Source: Terriglobia bacterium (GTDB lineage Bacteria > Acidobacteriota > Terriglobia > Terriglobales > Acidobacteriaceae). Taken from it: a DNA stretch of 64,000 nt. This document shows, piece by piece, positions 56,412-64,000 of this stretch. Made by a program: the position numbers and the translations under genes. Each line of letters opens with the position of its first letter. The stretch's first letter is position 1. The notes under the pieces were generated by a model. That model was given only the letters and a program-made list of their open reading frames with translations. It made no database searches and was not told the DNA's origin. The DNA lies in NCBI GenBank assembly GCA_020073165.1, contig JAIQFP010000008.1, positions 124,001-188,000 of the forward strand, given 5' to 3'.

Positions 56412-57529
56412 GATGGCTCCTGAGTGACTATGTGCACGTCCACCGCGGGAGAATCCCGCAGGAACTTATGGATCGCCGAAAGATAAAAATATCGTTTCCA
56501 GCCTTTCGTGGCGGAACGGCCAAACACCACCTGGGTGACGTGCTTCTCGCGGACATATTGGGCCACCGCTTCGGCCACACTGTTGCCGGTGACCCGCGCC
56601 ACACTAGCGCCCACGTTTTCCGCAAAGCGGATGTTGGCCGCCAGGCTCTTCTGGTTGGCTTCAGTGTTGTCCTGCCCCATGTCCACGTATACCACATAGA
56701 ATTCGCCATCCATGGCCTGCGCCATGCGCGCTCCCCGGGCGATCAGATACTGCGCCGCGGGATTGGAGCTGATGCACACCACAATCCGCTCCCGCACCGC
56801 CACCGCCCGGCCCGTCTGCTCCTTCTCCAGGTATGACTCCAGACTGCGGTCCACAGCCTGCGCCACCTGGCGCAGCGCCAGTTCCCGCAGGGGAATCAGG
56901 TTCCCCGGCCGAAAGAAATTTCCGAGTGCACGCTCGACCCGTTCCAGCGGATAAATATCGCCGCGGCGCATGCGGGCCTGCAGCGCCTCCGGGGTCAAGT
57001 CCGACATCACCACTTCATCCACCCGCTTCAGCACCCAATCCGGAACCGTCTCCCGCACCGTGATCCCGGCAATACTCTGCACCATGGGCGTAATGCTTTC
57101 GACGTGCTGGATGTTCATAGTAGAGAGCACATCAATGCCCGCATCCAGAAGCTCAAAAACGTCTTCGTAGCGCTTGCGGTGCTTGCTGCCTTCCACGTTG
57201 GTGTGCGCCAACTCGTCTACCAGCACCACCTGTGGCTTCCGGGCCAGAATCGCATCCACGTCCATTTCATCGAAGAGCGCGCCCTTGTACTCGAGCTTCT
57301 TGCGGGGGACGGTCTCGATCTGTCCGGCCAGCTCAGCGACCGCCTTCCGTCCATGGGTCTCAACCACGCCGATGACGACATCCTCGCCCCGGCTGTGGCG
57401 GCGTACGGCCTCGCTCAACATGCTGTAGGTCTTCCCCACGCCCGGGGCATAGCCCAGAAACAGTTTGAACACGCCCCCCTTCTTGGAGGGCTCGGCTTGT
57501 TCCAGCCATTGCTCGGGAGTCTTCGGCAT
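56408..57529 (-). CDS. KdpD N-terminal module (KdpD/Usp domains) as a separate protein
   Basis: A 373-residue protein matching only the cytoplasmic N-terminal third of KdpD. KdpD domain, residues about 18-225: Walker A GYAPGVGKTYSML, VVIGVVETHGR, VLVDELAHTNVEGSKHRKRYEDV and LSTMNIQHVES. Usp-like domain, about 250-370: RIVVCISSNPAAQYLIARGARMA and VTQVVFGRSATKGWKR. No transmembrane or kinase part follows; that part is encoded divergently from 57566. N-terminal KdpD modules modulate kinase/phosphatase balance and can act in trans (family knowledge). Transcribed with kdpE. Confidence 0.88.
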
Positions 57530-57565
57530 CGCGCCTATTGTCGTTGATACAGACCGAAATTGTCG

Positions 57566-59023
57566 ATGTCAGCTACAATCGCCTGCGTGCAACAACCGGT
57601 GCAAAAGGCGGTGCGATACTTGATCTCGGCCGCAACCGTCCTGGTGATCGTGCTCGCCTATCGACAGATGGTCAGGGTAAACCCGACCACAGTCGCGCTC
57701 ACCTTTCTTCTGGCAGTGCTGGTGGTCTCGACGGTCTGGGGCCTGCGCTATGCGGTGTTCATGGCCGTCGTGGCCACGCTCGCATTTAACTTCTACTTCC
57801 TGCCGCCGGTAGGCACGTTCACCATCGCCGATCCCCAAAACTGGGCGGCGCTGTTCGCCTTCCTGATCACCGCGGTGATTGCCAGCCAACTCTCGGAGCG
57901 CGCCCGTCGCGAAGCCCGCAATGCCGACGAGCGCCGCCGGGAAGTCGAGCGCCTCTACGCCTTCAGCCAGCAACTGCTCTCTACCGATCGGCTGGCCGAA
58001 CTCCTGAATGCCATTCCGCGCTATATCGTGGAATCCTTCGGAGTAAAGGCCGCAGCCATCTGGCTGCCGACTCGGCCCGACGTCTACCGTTCAGGATCGG
58101 ACATTCACGGCTTGGAGACCCACGATCTGCAGGTGGTGAGCGGCCGGGGTGAGCCCAAGTTCGATCCCCAGAATCAACTGTCCTTCGTCCCCCTGCGCAT
58201 GGGGGTGCGGGTGGTCGGCAGCTTCGGCATCTCTGGAGCGATCTTCTCCCGCGAAACCCTGGAAGCCATGAGCAGCCTCATCGCCACCGCCGTAGAGCGT
58301 GTGGGCGCCATTGAAAAGCTGGGCCGCGCCGAAGCCGCCCGTGAGAGTGAGCAATTGCGCTCCGTTCTGCTCGATTCCGTCACTCACGAATTCCGCACGC
58401 CGCTCACCGCCATCAAGGCGTCGGCCACTTCCATGCTCTCGAACCCTGGGCTCGGAGAAGAACAGCGGCGCGACTTGCTCACGGTCATCAACGAGGAGAG
58501 CGACCGCCTAAACCGGTTGGTCGGCGAAGCTGCCGAGATGGCCCAGCTCGACGCCAACAAAGTCGAGCTCCACCTGGGAGCGCATCGCATCCAGGAGGTG
58601 GTGGAGGATGCCCTCAAGGAATGCAAGCAACTCCTGGGCCAGCATCCTGTCGACGTGCACATCGCCGCCGACCTGCCGCCCGCCCGCATAGACGTTGCCC
58701 GCATCACCGAGGTCCTGACCCATTTGCTGGAAAACGCGGCCAAGTATTCCCCGCCCGACTCGCCTATTCACATCACCGGAGAAGTCAGGAATCGCATGCT
58801 CATGACCAGCGTCGCCGACCGCGGCCCCGGCATCGACGACTTCGAGCAGTCTTTGATCTTCGACAAGTTTTACCGCGGCCGCGACCAGCGCATGCAGATC
58901 CAGGGCACAGGTATGGGGTTGGCCATTGCCAAGGCGATCGTGGAAGCCCACGGCGGCCAGATCGGAGTCACCAGCCAGCGCGGCCACGGCTCGGTCTTTT
59001 ACTTCACCTTGCCGCTGGCGTGA
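57566..59023 (+). CDS. KdpD C-terminal module: DUF4118 histidine kinase
   Basis: About 485 residues; ATG 57566 is preferred, with TTG 57560 and GTG 57587 also possible. Residues about 15-110 hold the KdpD-type membrane region (DUF4118, YRQMVRVNPTTVALTFLLAVLVVSTVWGLRYAVF). About 120-255 form a GAF-like sensor. HisKA carries the phosphorylated His in DSVTHEFRTPLTAIKA (about 274); the ATPase domain has ENAAKYSPP, DRGPGIDD and GTGMGLAIAKAIVEAHGG. Only about 36-57 bp separate its start from that of the N-terminal module on the other strand, so the promoters must overlap coding DNA. Together the two genes make a complete KdpD. Confidence 0.9.
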   Translation: MSATIACVQQPVQKAVRYLISAATVLVIVLAYRQMVRVNPTTVALTFLLAVLVVSTVWGLRYAVFMAVVATLAFNFYFLPPVGTFTIADPQNWAALFAFLITAVIASQLSERARREARNADERRREVERLYAFSQQLLSTDRLAELLNAIPRYIVESFGVKAAAIWLPTRPDVYRSGSDIHGLETHDLQVVSGRGEPKFDPQNQLSFVPLRMGVRVVGSFGISGAIFSRETLEAMSSLIATAVERVGAIEKLGRAEAARESEQLRSVLLDSVTHEFRTPLTAIKASATSMLSNPGLGEEQRRDLLTVINEESDRLNRLVGEAAEMAQLDANKVELHLGAHRIQEVVEDALKECKQLLGQHPVDVHIAADLPPARIDVARITEVLTHLLENAAKYSPPDSPIHITGEVRNRMLMTSVADRGPGIDDFEQSLIFDKFYRGRDQRMQIQGTGMGLAIAKAIVEAHGGQIGVTSQRGHGSVFYFTLPLA

Positions 59024-59149
59024 CCACGATCGTCACCGGTGAAAAAGCGATTTTACGACAGTTGAGGGACCGTCAATTGTCTGGTACAACCGGACTTTCA
59101 GTCTTGCCCACGGACAATAACTTACCTGCGAAATGTCCCGCTGAGCTCT

Positions 59150-60388
59150 CTAGGGCAATGACATCGCCTTGGGTTGCTCCTCCGGAGGTCTAAGCCGTCG
59201 AAAGGCGCGATACAAGAGTAGGTCGTAGCTGATCTTGGCGCCACCGCCGATTACCAAGGGTGCCGAAAGTGCCACGTTTTGCATGAAAAAGCCGGCAATG
59301 GACGACCCAATAGCCCAGAAAACATTGCGTGCCAAATTCGTAATGCCACTGGCGAATGTCCGCTCGTTACGCAACACCACCGCCGCGACGTAGGATTGGC
59401 GTGTGGGCACATCCATTTCTACGAGTGCTTCGCGGCACAGGAACAGCAGCACAGCAACTCTCAACGAAGGCGCGAATGCTGCAGCGATCAAGAACAAGCT
59501 GGAGGGCAGGTGGGTAAGGACCATCGTGTTCACCAGCCCAATGCGCCGCGCCAACCAAGCTGCCCCCAAATGGGAGGCGGCATTCAGCAGATGCACAGCA
59601 AAAAAAAGGATACCCAGGCTTTCTTCCGCTGCTCCAAAGCGCCGGAAGAACCAGTAAGCAACCAGTGCATCCGTCAGAAATCCGCCACCAAAAGCATCGA
59701 GGGAAAACAGACCCGCCAGTTTTGTGACGACTTTCTTGGTAGCAGGTGATATGTGGTGCGGAGGGGCCTCCGTCTCAGATTTGGAGACCTCGACTGCAGC
59801 AGAGGCGAGGGGGTAAAGGACCGCTCCAATAACACCAAGGAGGGCGCATCCGAAAAAGACAGTCCGGTAGGAGGTGAGCAGTGGAAGCGCCAGCCAGCGT
59901 TGCAGGAGAAGCGGCAAGGCGGCGGCCAAGGCGCCAAGCGAACCGGCGGTATCGAGGACAACGTTATAGCAGGACAGAGCCCAGGTTCTCGACCTGTCCG
60001 GCACAAGTCCAGGAACGATTGCCAACTCAAGAGAAAATGCGGCGGAGCGGTCGGTGCCGGTCCCGTTCAACATTCCCACGAAGGCCACCAACAGAAGGAC
60101 CGGAACAGCATGAGTCAGGGCCAGAGCCAATACACCCATTGCGCCCAGGAGCGAAAGCACTACAAGCGTGCGCCTGCGTCCCACCCGGTCTGCCTTAGCG
60201 GTAACGCCGACAGTTGCCAGGGCTGATCCTGCAAGGCCGGCCGCGATGACTACACCGATGTCAAACGAGGAGAGGCCGGCACGAAACAGATAGATCCCGA
60301 GAACGACGCCGGTCAGGCCGAAAGTGAGGGAACGCAGGAATGCCGCCGCGTTGATCAAGAGCAAGTCCCTCGACACGAGCGCATTCAC
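59150..60388 (-). CDS. MFS transporter of the chromate-type operon
   Basis: A 412-residue membrane protein with about 12 spans. The loop after span 2 has AKADRVGRRRTLVVLS, the MFS motif-A pattern (DxxGRRR). A cytoplasmic linker (about 200-225) divides two halves. The GTG start overlaps the stop of the chromate-resistance-like gene (GTGA, 60385-60388), so the two are translationally coupled. The substrate is unknown; export linked to metal/oxyanion stress is inferred from the partner only. Confidence 0.85.
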   Translation of the reverse strand: MNALVSRDLLLINAAAFLRSLTFGLTGVVLGIYLFRAGLSSFDIGVVIAAGLAGSALATVGVTAKADRVGRRRTLVVLSLLGAMGVLALALTHAVPVLLLVAFVGMLNGTGTDRSAAFSLELAIVPGLVPDRSRTWALSCYNVVLDTAGSLGALAAALPLLLQRWLALPLLTSYRTVFFGCALLGVIGAVLYPLASAAVEVSKSETEAPPHHISPATKKVVTKLAGLFSLDAFGGGFLTDALVAYWFFRRFGAAEESLGILFFAVHLLNAASHLGAAWLARRIGLVNTMVLTHLPSSLFLIAAAFAPSLRVAVLLFLCREALVEMDVPTRQSYVAAVVLRNERTFASGITNLARNVFWAIGSSIAGFFMQNVALSAPLVIGGGAKISYDLLLYRAFRRLRPPEEQPKAMSLP

Positions 60389-60819
60389 GGCGCTTGACTC
60401 GCGTACTCGTAGAGTGCGTCATAAAGCGGGAATTGCCGCAGCAATCTTTCGTCATCAGAAAGGCCCAAAGCATCAAAGCCCTGTGCGATAGCCCGCAAGC
60501 CGATCCCCTCGACAGCAACTTGTTCCTGGCCCTTGATGTCCGCGGCGCGGACGATCAGCGCCAGGCGTTGCAGCCCTGGAGCCTGAAGATGGTAGTCCTC
60601 AATAATCGCTTCGAAGGTACAGCGCGGACCGCGGTGGTTGAGTTTGACGTCCGGCAAGCGGGGCGCATCGAACGGGACCGCGTTCTCTTGCCTAGCTCTC
60701 TCCAAGAGTTGGCCCTCGGTAACGAAGAGGAATTGAGCGTCCGGGTCGATGAAGCGTCGAATCAACCACGGGCAGGCGACCCGATCCACTTTGATGTGTT
60801 CCCGAGTAATCCATTTCAT
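60385..60819 (-). CDS. ChrB-like chromate-resistance domain protein
   Basis: A 144-residue protein of the Chrome_Resist domain (the C-terminal half of ChrB). The N-terminus WITREHIKVDRVACPWLIRRFIDPDAQFLFV is the family signature, followed by HRGPRCTFEAIIEDYHL and a C-terminal YDALYEYAS. It lacks the N-terminal regulatory part of full ChrB. It is followed by an MFS transporter instead of ChrA. Chromate specificity is thus only possible; many members have other contexts. AGGGAACA precedes the ATG. Confidence 0.85.
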   Translation of the reverse strand: MKWITREHIKVDRVACPWLIRRFIDPDAQFLFVTEGQLLERARQENAVPFDAPRLPDVKLNHRGPRCTFEAIIEDYHLQAPGLQRLALIVRAADIKGQEQVAVEGIGLRAIAQGFDALGLSDDERLLRQFPLYDALYEYASQAP

Positions 60820-60906
60820 GATTGTTCCCTAGCCTCTGGGATCTTGCAGGTTGACGTATGCATTGCGTGCGATGGGATCGTATCACTATCGAAATGCAAG
60901 TCCTTA

Positions 60907-60916
60907 TACCGCGGTA
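60907..60916. promoter_or_regulatory. Perfect palindrome TACCGCGGTA upstream of padR
   Basis: A 10-bp self-complementary sequence 21 bp before the -35 element. Possible second operator for the PadR protein or the divergent ChrB operon. Confidence 0.35.
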
Positions 60917-60936
60917 CAGGCGTTAGCATTTTCCTG

Positions 60937-60965
60937 TTGACAGGCCGCTGCCTGTCGCCTATCCT
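60937..60965 (+). promoter_or_regulatory. Sigma-70 promoter of the PadR operon with operator palindrome in the spacer
   Basis: TTGACA (60937-60942) and TATCCT (60960-60965) are exactly 17 bp apart. GACAGGC-CGCT-GCCTGTC (60939-60956) is a perfect 7-bp-arm palindrome overlapping the -35 and filling the spacer, where a bound repressor would block polymerase. Predicted transcription starts about 17 bases before the GTG at 60989. Confidence 0.65.
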
Positions 60966-60988
60966 ATGCATCGGATTGCGAGGTATAG

Positions 60989-61300
60989 GTGAATTTCAAA
61001 GGAACGCTGCCCACCTTGATTCTGGAGGCCCTGCTGCACGAGCCGGACCACGGCTACCGCATCGCGCAACGCATCAAGGAACGGTCCAAAGGGGTCTTGG
61101 ACTTCAAAGAAGGCACGCTCTATCCGGCGCTGCACAAGCTGGAAAACGAAGGCCTGATCGAGTCTTATGAGGGGGTTGAGAAGGGCCGGCCGCGGCGCTA
61201 CTACCGCATCACAAGAGACGGACGCAAGACGTTCACCAAGGACCGCGCCGAGTGGCGCGAGCTGTCACGTGCGGTAACCGTGATTCTAGGGGAGGGTTAG
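60989..61300 (+). CDS. PadR-family transcriptional regulator
   Basis: A 103-residue winged-helix repressor from GTG 60989 (GAGG upstream). GTLPTLILEALLHEPDHGYRIAQRI, FKEGTLYPALHKLENEGLIESYE and GRPRRYYRITRDGRK are the full family signature. The short size lacks a large dimer helix, as in PadR-s1 type regulators. It is followed at 3 bp by a membrane protein with a PadR-associated prefix domain, and its promoter carries a palindromic operator, suggesting autoregulation. Confidence 0.92.
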   Translation: MNFKGTLPTLILEALLHEPDHGYRIAQRIKERSKGVLDFKEGTLYPALHKLENEGLIESYEGVEKGRPRRYYRITRDGRKTFTKDRAEWRELSRAVTVILGEG

Positions 61301-61303
61301 GGG

Positions 61304-61942
61304 ATGACTCGACTGGAGACTTGGTTAGAACAGGCAACTAGGCGGCTATCGCGGGATTCAGCTGCGCGGGTACGAACCGAAATTCAGGAACATTACGAAT
61401 CGGCGCGGGAGGAAGCTGCGAGCAGGGGCGTCAGCATTGATGAGGCCGACCGGCTCGCGGTCACCGCCCTGGGCGATGCCAGGACCGCGAACTGTCAATA
61501 CCGCAATGTCCTGTTGACGTCCGCCGAAGCCCGGGTGCTCCGCGACGCCCGGTGGGAAGCACGCGCGTTTTGCTCCCGCCCATGGCTGAAGTGGCTGCTC
61601 GTGGCAATAATGCCTGCGGTCGCATTGTTCGCAGCCACCATCTTCCTCCGTGCCGGCGCAACCGCCATCGCGCGAGTGCTGCTCGTGGGTGGCGTTGGAA
61701 TGGGTCTTTGGTTCGCCCTGCCATTCCTGCCGATCTATACCCCATCTCGCGGACGCATCGTCCGCTGCGTGAAGTGGGTGGTGCTGGTGGCGACACTGGG
61801 CCTGGCCTTCGGATCCGACGCGGTGAAGTGGTCCTGGCTGCTATTCTCGTGCCTGTGGCCCATGGCCTGGATCGAGTGGACGCGCGTTTCGGTTCGCAGG
61901 AAACTGCCGGTCGCGGAGTGGCCCAAGGCGCTGTATCTCTGA
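61304..61942 (+). CDS. Membrane protein with PadR-associated permease-prefix domain
   Basis: A 212-residue protein. Residues 1-65 (LEQATRRLSRDSAARVRTEIQEHYESAREEAASRG) form a helical HAAS/permease-prefix-type domain; four hydrophobic spans follow (about 98-118, 125-145, 160-178 and 185-200). Proteins of this design accompany PadR regulators of the MacB-permease or anti-sigma-like type. The 3-bp gap to padR shows an operon. Possible role: membrane-signal partner of the PadR protein (inference). Confidence 0.75.
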   Translation: MTRLETWLEQATRRLSRDSAARVRTEIQEHYESAREEAASRGVSIDEADRLAVTALGDARTANCQYRNVLLTSAEARVLRDARWEARAFCSRPWLKWLLVAIMPAVALFAATIFLRAGATAIARVLLVGGVGMGLWFALPFLPIYTPSRGRIVRCVKWVVLVATLGLAFGSDAVKWSWLLFSCLWPMAWIEWTRVSVRRKLPVAEWPKALYL

Positions 61943-62009
61943 CCGGTAATTAGAGCGGAGGCTTCAGCGTAGGACGCGTGCGCCTTCGCCGGGTTCACGA
62001 GCGTGCACT

Positions 62010-63215
62010 CTAGTGAGGCGGAGTTGACACTGTAGCTGGAGCGGAGCCAGCAGTCGGCGGGGCCGCCGCTTTCGTGTCCACCTGGATCGCCGCGGGATTA
62101 TTCGTCTTCCCCATATCCACCCAGACCGCACCCAGCGACCCGGTCGAATCCAGCGACAACGTGGTTCGTGTCTCCGCGGCTGGGCCGCTGATGCCCGGGC
62201 GGACGATGTCGATGGTCTTTTGCGTGACCCGCGGATTGTCCCCGGGGTTCCCCGGGTTTCGCTCTTCCACCTGCTGCTCCGTCGTTTGTCCCCCGTCAGC
62301 ACGGTTGCGGTTCACGGTCGTAATTCGCTGGGTCAAGTGCAGACTGCCGTCCGCGGCTGCTCCCGGAACCGCGGTCGAATAAGTCTCAACTGTCTCGCGT
62401 TTCTCTCCCGGAGCGGTTTCTGATTCCTTGCTCACCGTCCGTTCCACCACCGCCAGTCTGCCGTCGGCATCGGGCCGAAGCACGCTTTCCTCTTTGGTGC
62501 TTCCCTGCCTGCCCTCTTCCTTCTTGATCGTTCCCTGCCGCACTTCCATCACCTGCAAATTGCCGGCGCCATCGGGCAGCATGGTTGACTTCTTAAACTC
62601 CACCGCGTTGTCGCTGCTCTTGGTCTGACGTTCCTCAATCTGCATCGTCGGCTTGAGGCCACCATTGATGTCGGGGCTCAGTACCGTAGTCCTGGTCTCT
62701 TGTGTGCTGGCGCTGGTCTGCTTGGTGTCCTGGATCTCGCGCCGCACTAACTGTAATCCTCCGTTCAGGTCGGGACTGGAAACGTTGCGCACCACTTTCT
62801 GTCCGCCGCCGGGCAGAGTGCGCTGCTCTTCTTCCGTCACCTGCACCAGCGTCTTGCTGCCGTCGGGATCCCTGCCGTAAGTGCGCTCGATGGTGCGAGT
62901 CGTCCTCGCATCTACCTTGACCGATTCCCGCTCTACGTCAAGGTAAGGCACATACTGCCCATCCATGCCGACGCGCTGCAGCGTTTGCGTATCAACCGTG
63001 CGACCGTTCGCTTCCGTGTGCTTTTCACTGCTCCGTGTCGGATTTAAGTTGCCCGACGTGCTCTGCTGCTCGCTGGTAGTGCTCCACGACTGGTTGGTAT
63101 CACTCGTGGACGCTTCAGAGTCGCTCTGGGTTTGCGCCATGGTTGCCCAAGTGAGGAACAGCACCATCGCTGGTGCAATCAGCCAAGCCGGCCTAGATTC
63201 ACGACCAAATTTCAT
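62010..63215 (-). CDS. Secreted Ser/Thr-rich repeat protein
   Basis: A 401-residue exported protein with signal peptide LIAPAMVLFLTWATMAQ. After a low-complexity Ser/Thr/Gln region (about 30-70), roughly six tandem repeats of 33-36 residues span about 100-340, each with a core such as SSPDLNGGLQLVRRE, LSPDINGGLKPTMQIEE, LPDGAGNLQVMEVRQ, LRPDADGRLAVVERT. The units look like pairs of beta-strands joined by a PD-xxG-xL turn. No cysteine and no catalytic motif. Surface structure or scaffold is likely; no known family recognised. Confidence 0.7.
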   Translation of the reverse strand: MKFGRESRPAWLIAPAMVLFLTWATMAQTQSDSEASTSDTNQSWSTTSEQQSTSGNLNPTRSSEKHTEANGRTVDTQTLQRVGMDGQYVPYLDVERESVKVDARTTRTIERTYGRDPDGSKTLVQVTEEEQRTLPGGGQKVVRNVSSPDLNGGLQLVRREIQDTKQTSASTQETRTTVLSPDINGGLKPTMQIEERQTKSSDNAVEFKKSTMLPDGAGNLQVMEVRQGTIKKEEGRQGSTKEESVLRPDADGRLAVVERTVSKESETAPGEKRETVETYSTAVPGAAADGSLHLTQRITTVNRNRADGGQTTEQQVEERNPGNPGDNPRVTQKTIDIVRPGISGPAAETRTTLSLDSTGSLGAVWVDMGKTNNPAAIQVDTKAAAPPTAGSAPATVSTPPH

Positions 63216-63395
63216 GCGTTAACCCGGGAACCATCCATCATTTTCCATCTTTTAACGACGTCATCCCGAAGCCCCGCGCTTTCTCCAGCGGGGCGAGGGC
63301 TCCTGCGCGGAGCGACAAATCCGCACCACGCGCAGCGTCCTTCGCCTCTCGGCTCAGGGTGACGCCGGAAAAAGGACACGATCCAGCAGCGAAAC
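63216..63395. repeat. Intergenic repeat-type sequence
   Basis: GTCATCCCGAAGCCC, GGGGCGAGGGCTCCTGCGCGGAGCG and CTCGGCTCAGGGTGACGCC-type segments resemble the dispersed intergenic repeat seen near 33850-34025 and 11440. No gene seen. Confidence 0.4.
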
Positions 63396-64000
63396 TTACC
63401 GTACTACCAGGCTCACCAGCCTGCCGGGCACGATGATCACTTTTACAACCTGCTTGCCCGCGATGGTTGCCTTGACCTTCTCGTCAGCTAGCGCCCGTTC
63501 GCGCACCGATCCGTCATCGGCGTCGGCAGGAACAGTGATCCGGCCGCGCAACTTCCCGTTGACCTGCACCGGGATTTCGATTTCCTCTTCTTTCGCCAGC
63601 TCCGGATCGTACTTCGGCCACGGCGCACGCAACAGGTTTTCCTTCTCGCCCAGCATCTCCCATAGTTCGTTCGCGAGATAAGGCGCAAACGGAGCAAGCA
63701 GCAACACAAACTTGCGCTGCACGTCCCCCACGAAAGGTTTCGGGGCGCAGTTGTCGCCGTGAGCAGCGAATATCTCGTCTGCCGCCACGCACTGGTTCAA
63801 GAACTCCATCAGGGCGGCCACCGAGGTGTTGAAATGCCAGCGCCCGGAGAAGTCATCCGTAATCTTCTTGATGGTCTGATGCAGCTTGCGCAGAATTCCT
63901 CGCGCTTGCGGCGTCAGGTCGTTGGGCGAATAGGGCGCCGTTACCCCTGCGATAGGCCTCTGGGTAACGAACCTGTAAGCGCGTGCCAGGAAACGTGACA
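63396..64000 (-). CDS. leuS: Leucine-tRNA ligase, C-terminal part (runs off the window)
   Basis: The frame stays open to the window end, so the gene starts beyond 64000; about 200 C-terminal residues are seen. RFLARAYRFVTQRP, LHQTIKKITDDFSGRWHFNTSVAALMEFLN, LLLAPFAPYLANELWEMLG, PVQVNGKLRGRITVPAD and the terminal VKVIIVPGRLVSLVV match the anticodon-binding and C-terminal domains of bacterial LeuRS. The enzyme charges tRNA-Leu. Nothing in the visible part is unusual. Confidence 0.93.
   Translation of the reverse strand, partial: SRFLARAYRFVTQRPIAGVTAPYSPNDLTPQARGILRKLHQTIKKITDDFSGRWHFNTSVAALMEFLNQCVAADEIFAAHGDNCAPKPFVGDVQRKFVLLLAPFAPYLANELWEMLGEKENLLRAPWPKYDPELAKEEEIEIPVQVNGKLRGRITVPADADDGSVRERALADEKVKATIAGKQVVKVIIVPGRLVSLVVR

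Overview
The window is GC-rich, gene-dense bacterial chromosome with the outer-membrane machinery of a Gram-negative (beta-barrel proteins, a TonB-type protein, lipoproteins). Gene content, many multihaem cytochromes, PadR/permease-type genes and heptanucleotide intergenic repeats of the TCCTGAC type point to an Acidobacteriota genome, probably Terriglobia. That is inference; no rRNA or tRNA gene is present to anchor it.

Layout. 39-4423 (-): a carbamoyl-phosphate operon (COG2403-type P-loop protein, ornithine carbamoyltransferase, carbamate kinase, aspartate carbamoyltransferase). 4828-7863: small zinc-binding proteins, a ferredoxin, an HTH regulator and a cytochrome fragment, with three GTGA-N6-TCAC palindromes nearby. 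8066-9649 (-): lipoprotein with two HbpS/GlcG-like domains. 9831-17544 (-): pentose-phosphate operon tkt, tal-pgi fusion, gnd, zwf. 17904-23951 (+): outer-membrane barrel followed by a ten-haem cytochrome fused to LVIVD repeats. 24101-27600: VOC protein with AraC regulator, antitoxin-like HTH protein, a lower-GC VasI-like lipoprotein and a TonB-domain protein. 27603-33706 (-): four-gene redox operon (NuoE-NuoF fusion, iron-sulfur protein with two cyclic-nucleotide domains, b-type membrane subunit, membrane-anchored decahaem cytochrome), with a pentahaem cytochrome gene divergent at 34155-35495. 35492-41002: GH13 and GH63 glycosidases and a TrkA-N potassium channel. 41025-44269 (-): FecR protein and CHASE2 adenylate/guanylate cyclase. 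44457-47646 (-): outer-membrane barrel plus ZnuA- and ZnuB-like genes, without an ATPase. 47999-59023: potassium (Kdp) region. 59150-60819 (-): ChrB-like protein and MFS transporter. 60989-61942 (+): PadR regulator and membrane partner. 62010-63215 (-): secreted repeat protein. 63396-64000 (-): 3' end of leuS.

How the parts may work together. The strongest theme is electron transfer across the envelope. One operon could pass electrons from NAD(P)H through flavin, Fe-S and b-haem to an inner-membrane decahaem cytochrome. The 17.9-24.0 kb pair looks like an outer-membrane barrel with a cytochrome partner, and the pentahaem cytochrome could be a periplasmic shuttle. Cyclic nucleotides may connect several parts: the redox operon has two cNMP-binding domains in its Fe-S protein, a class III cyclase lies about 7 kb away, and CRP/FNR-like palindromes occur near the ferredoxin.

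The Kdp region is unusual. The ATPase operon starts with an outer-membrane barrel and contains an extra 28-residue membrane peptide before kdpF. KdpD is split into two divergently transcribed genes, and a KdpE-like regulator without receiver domain lies between kdpE and the ATPase operon. Two arrays of 11-bp direct repeats sit upstream of these transcription units and are good candidates for KdpE binding sites.
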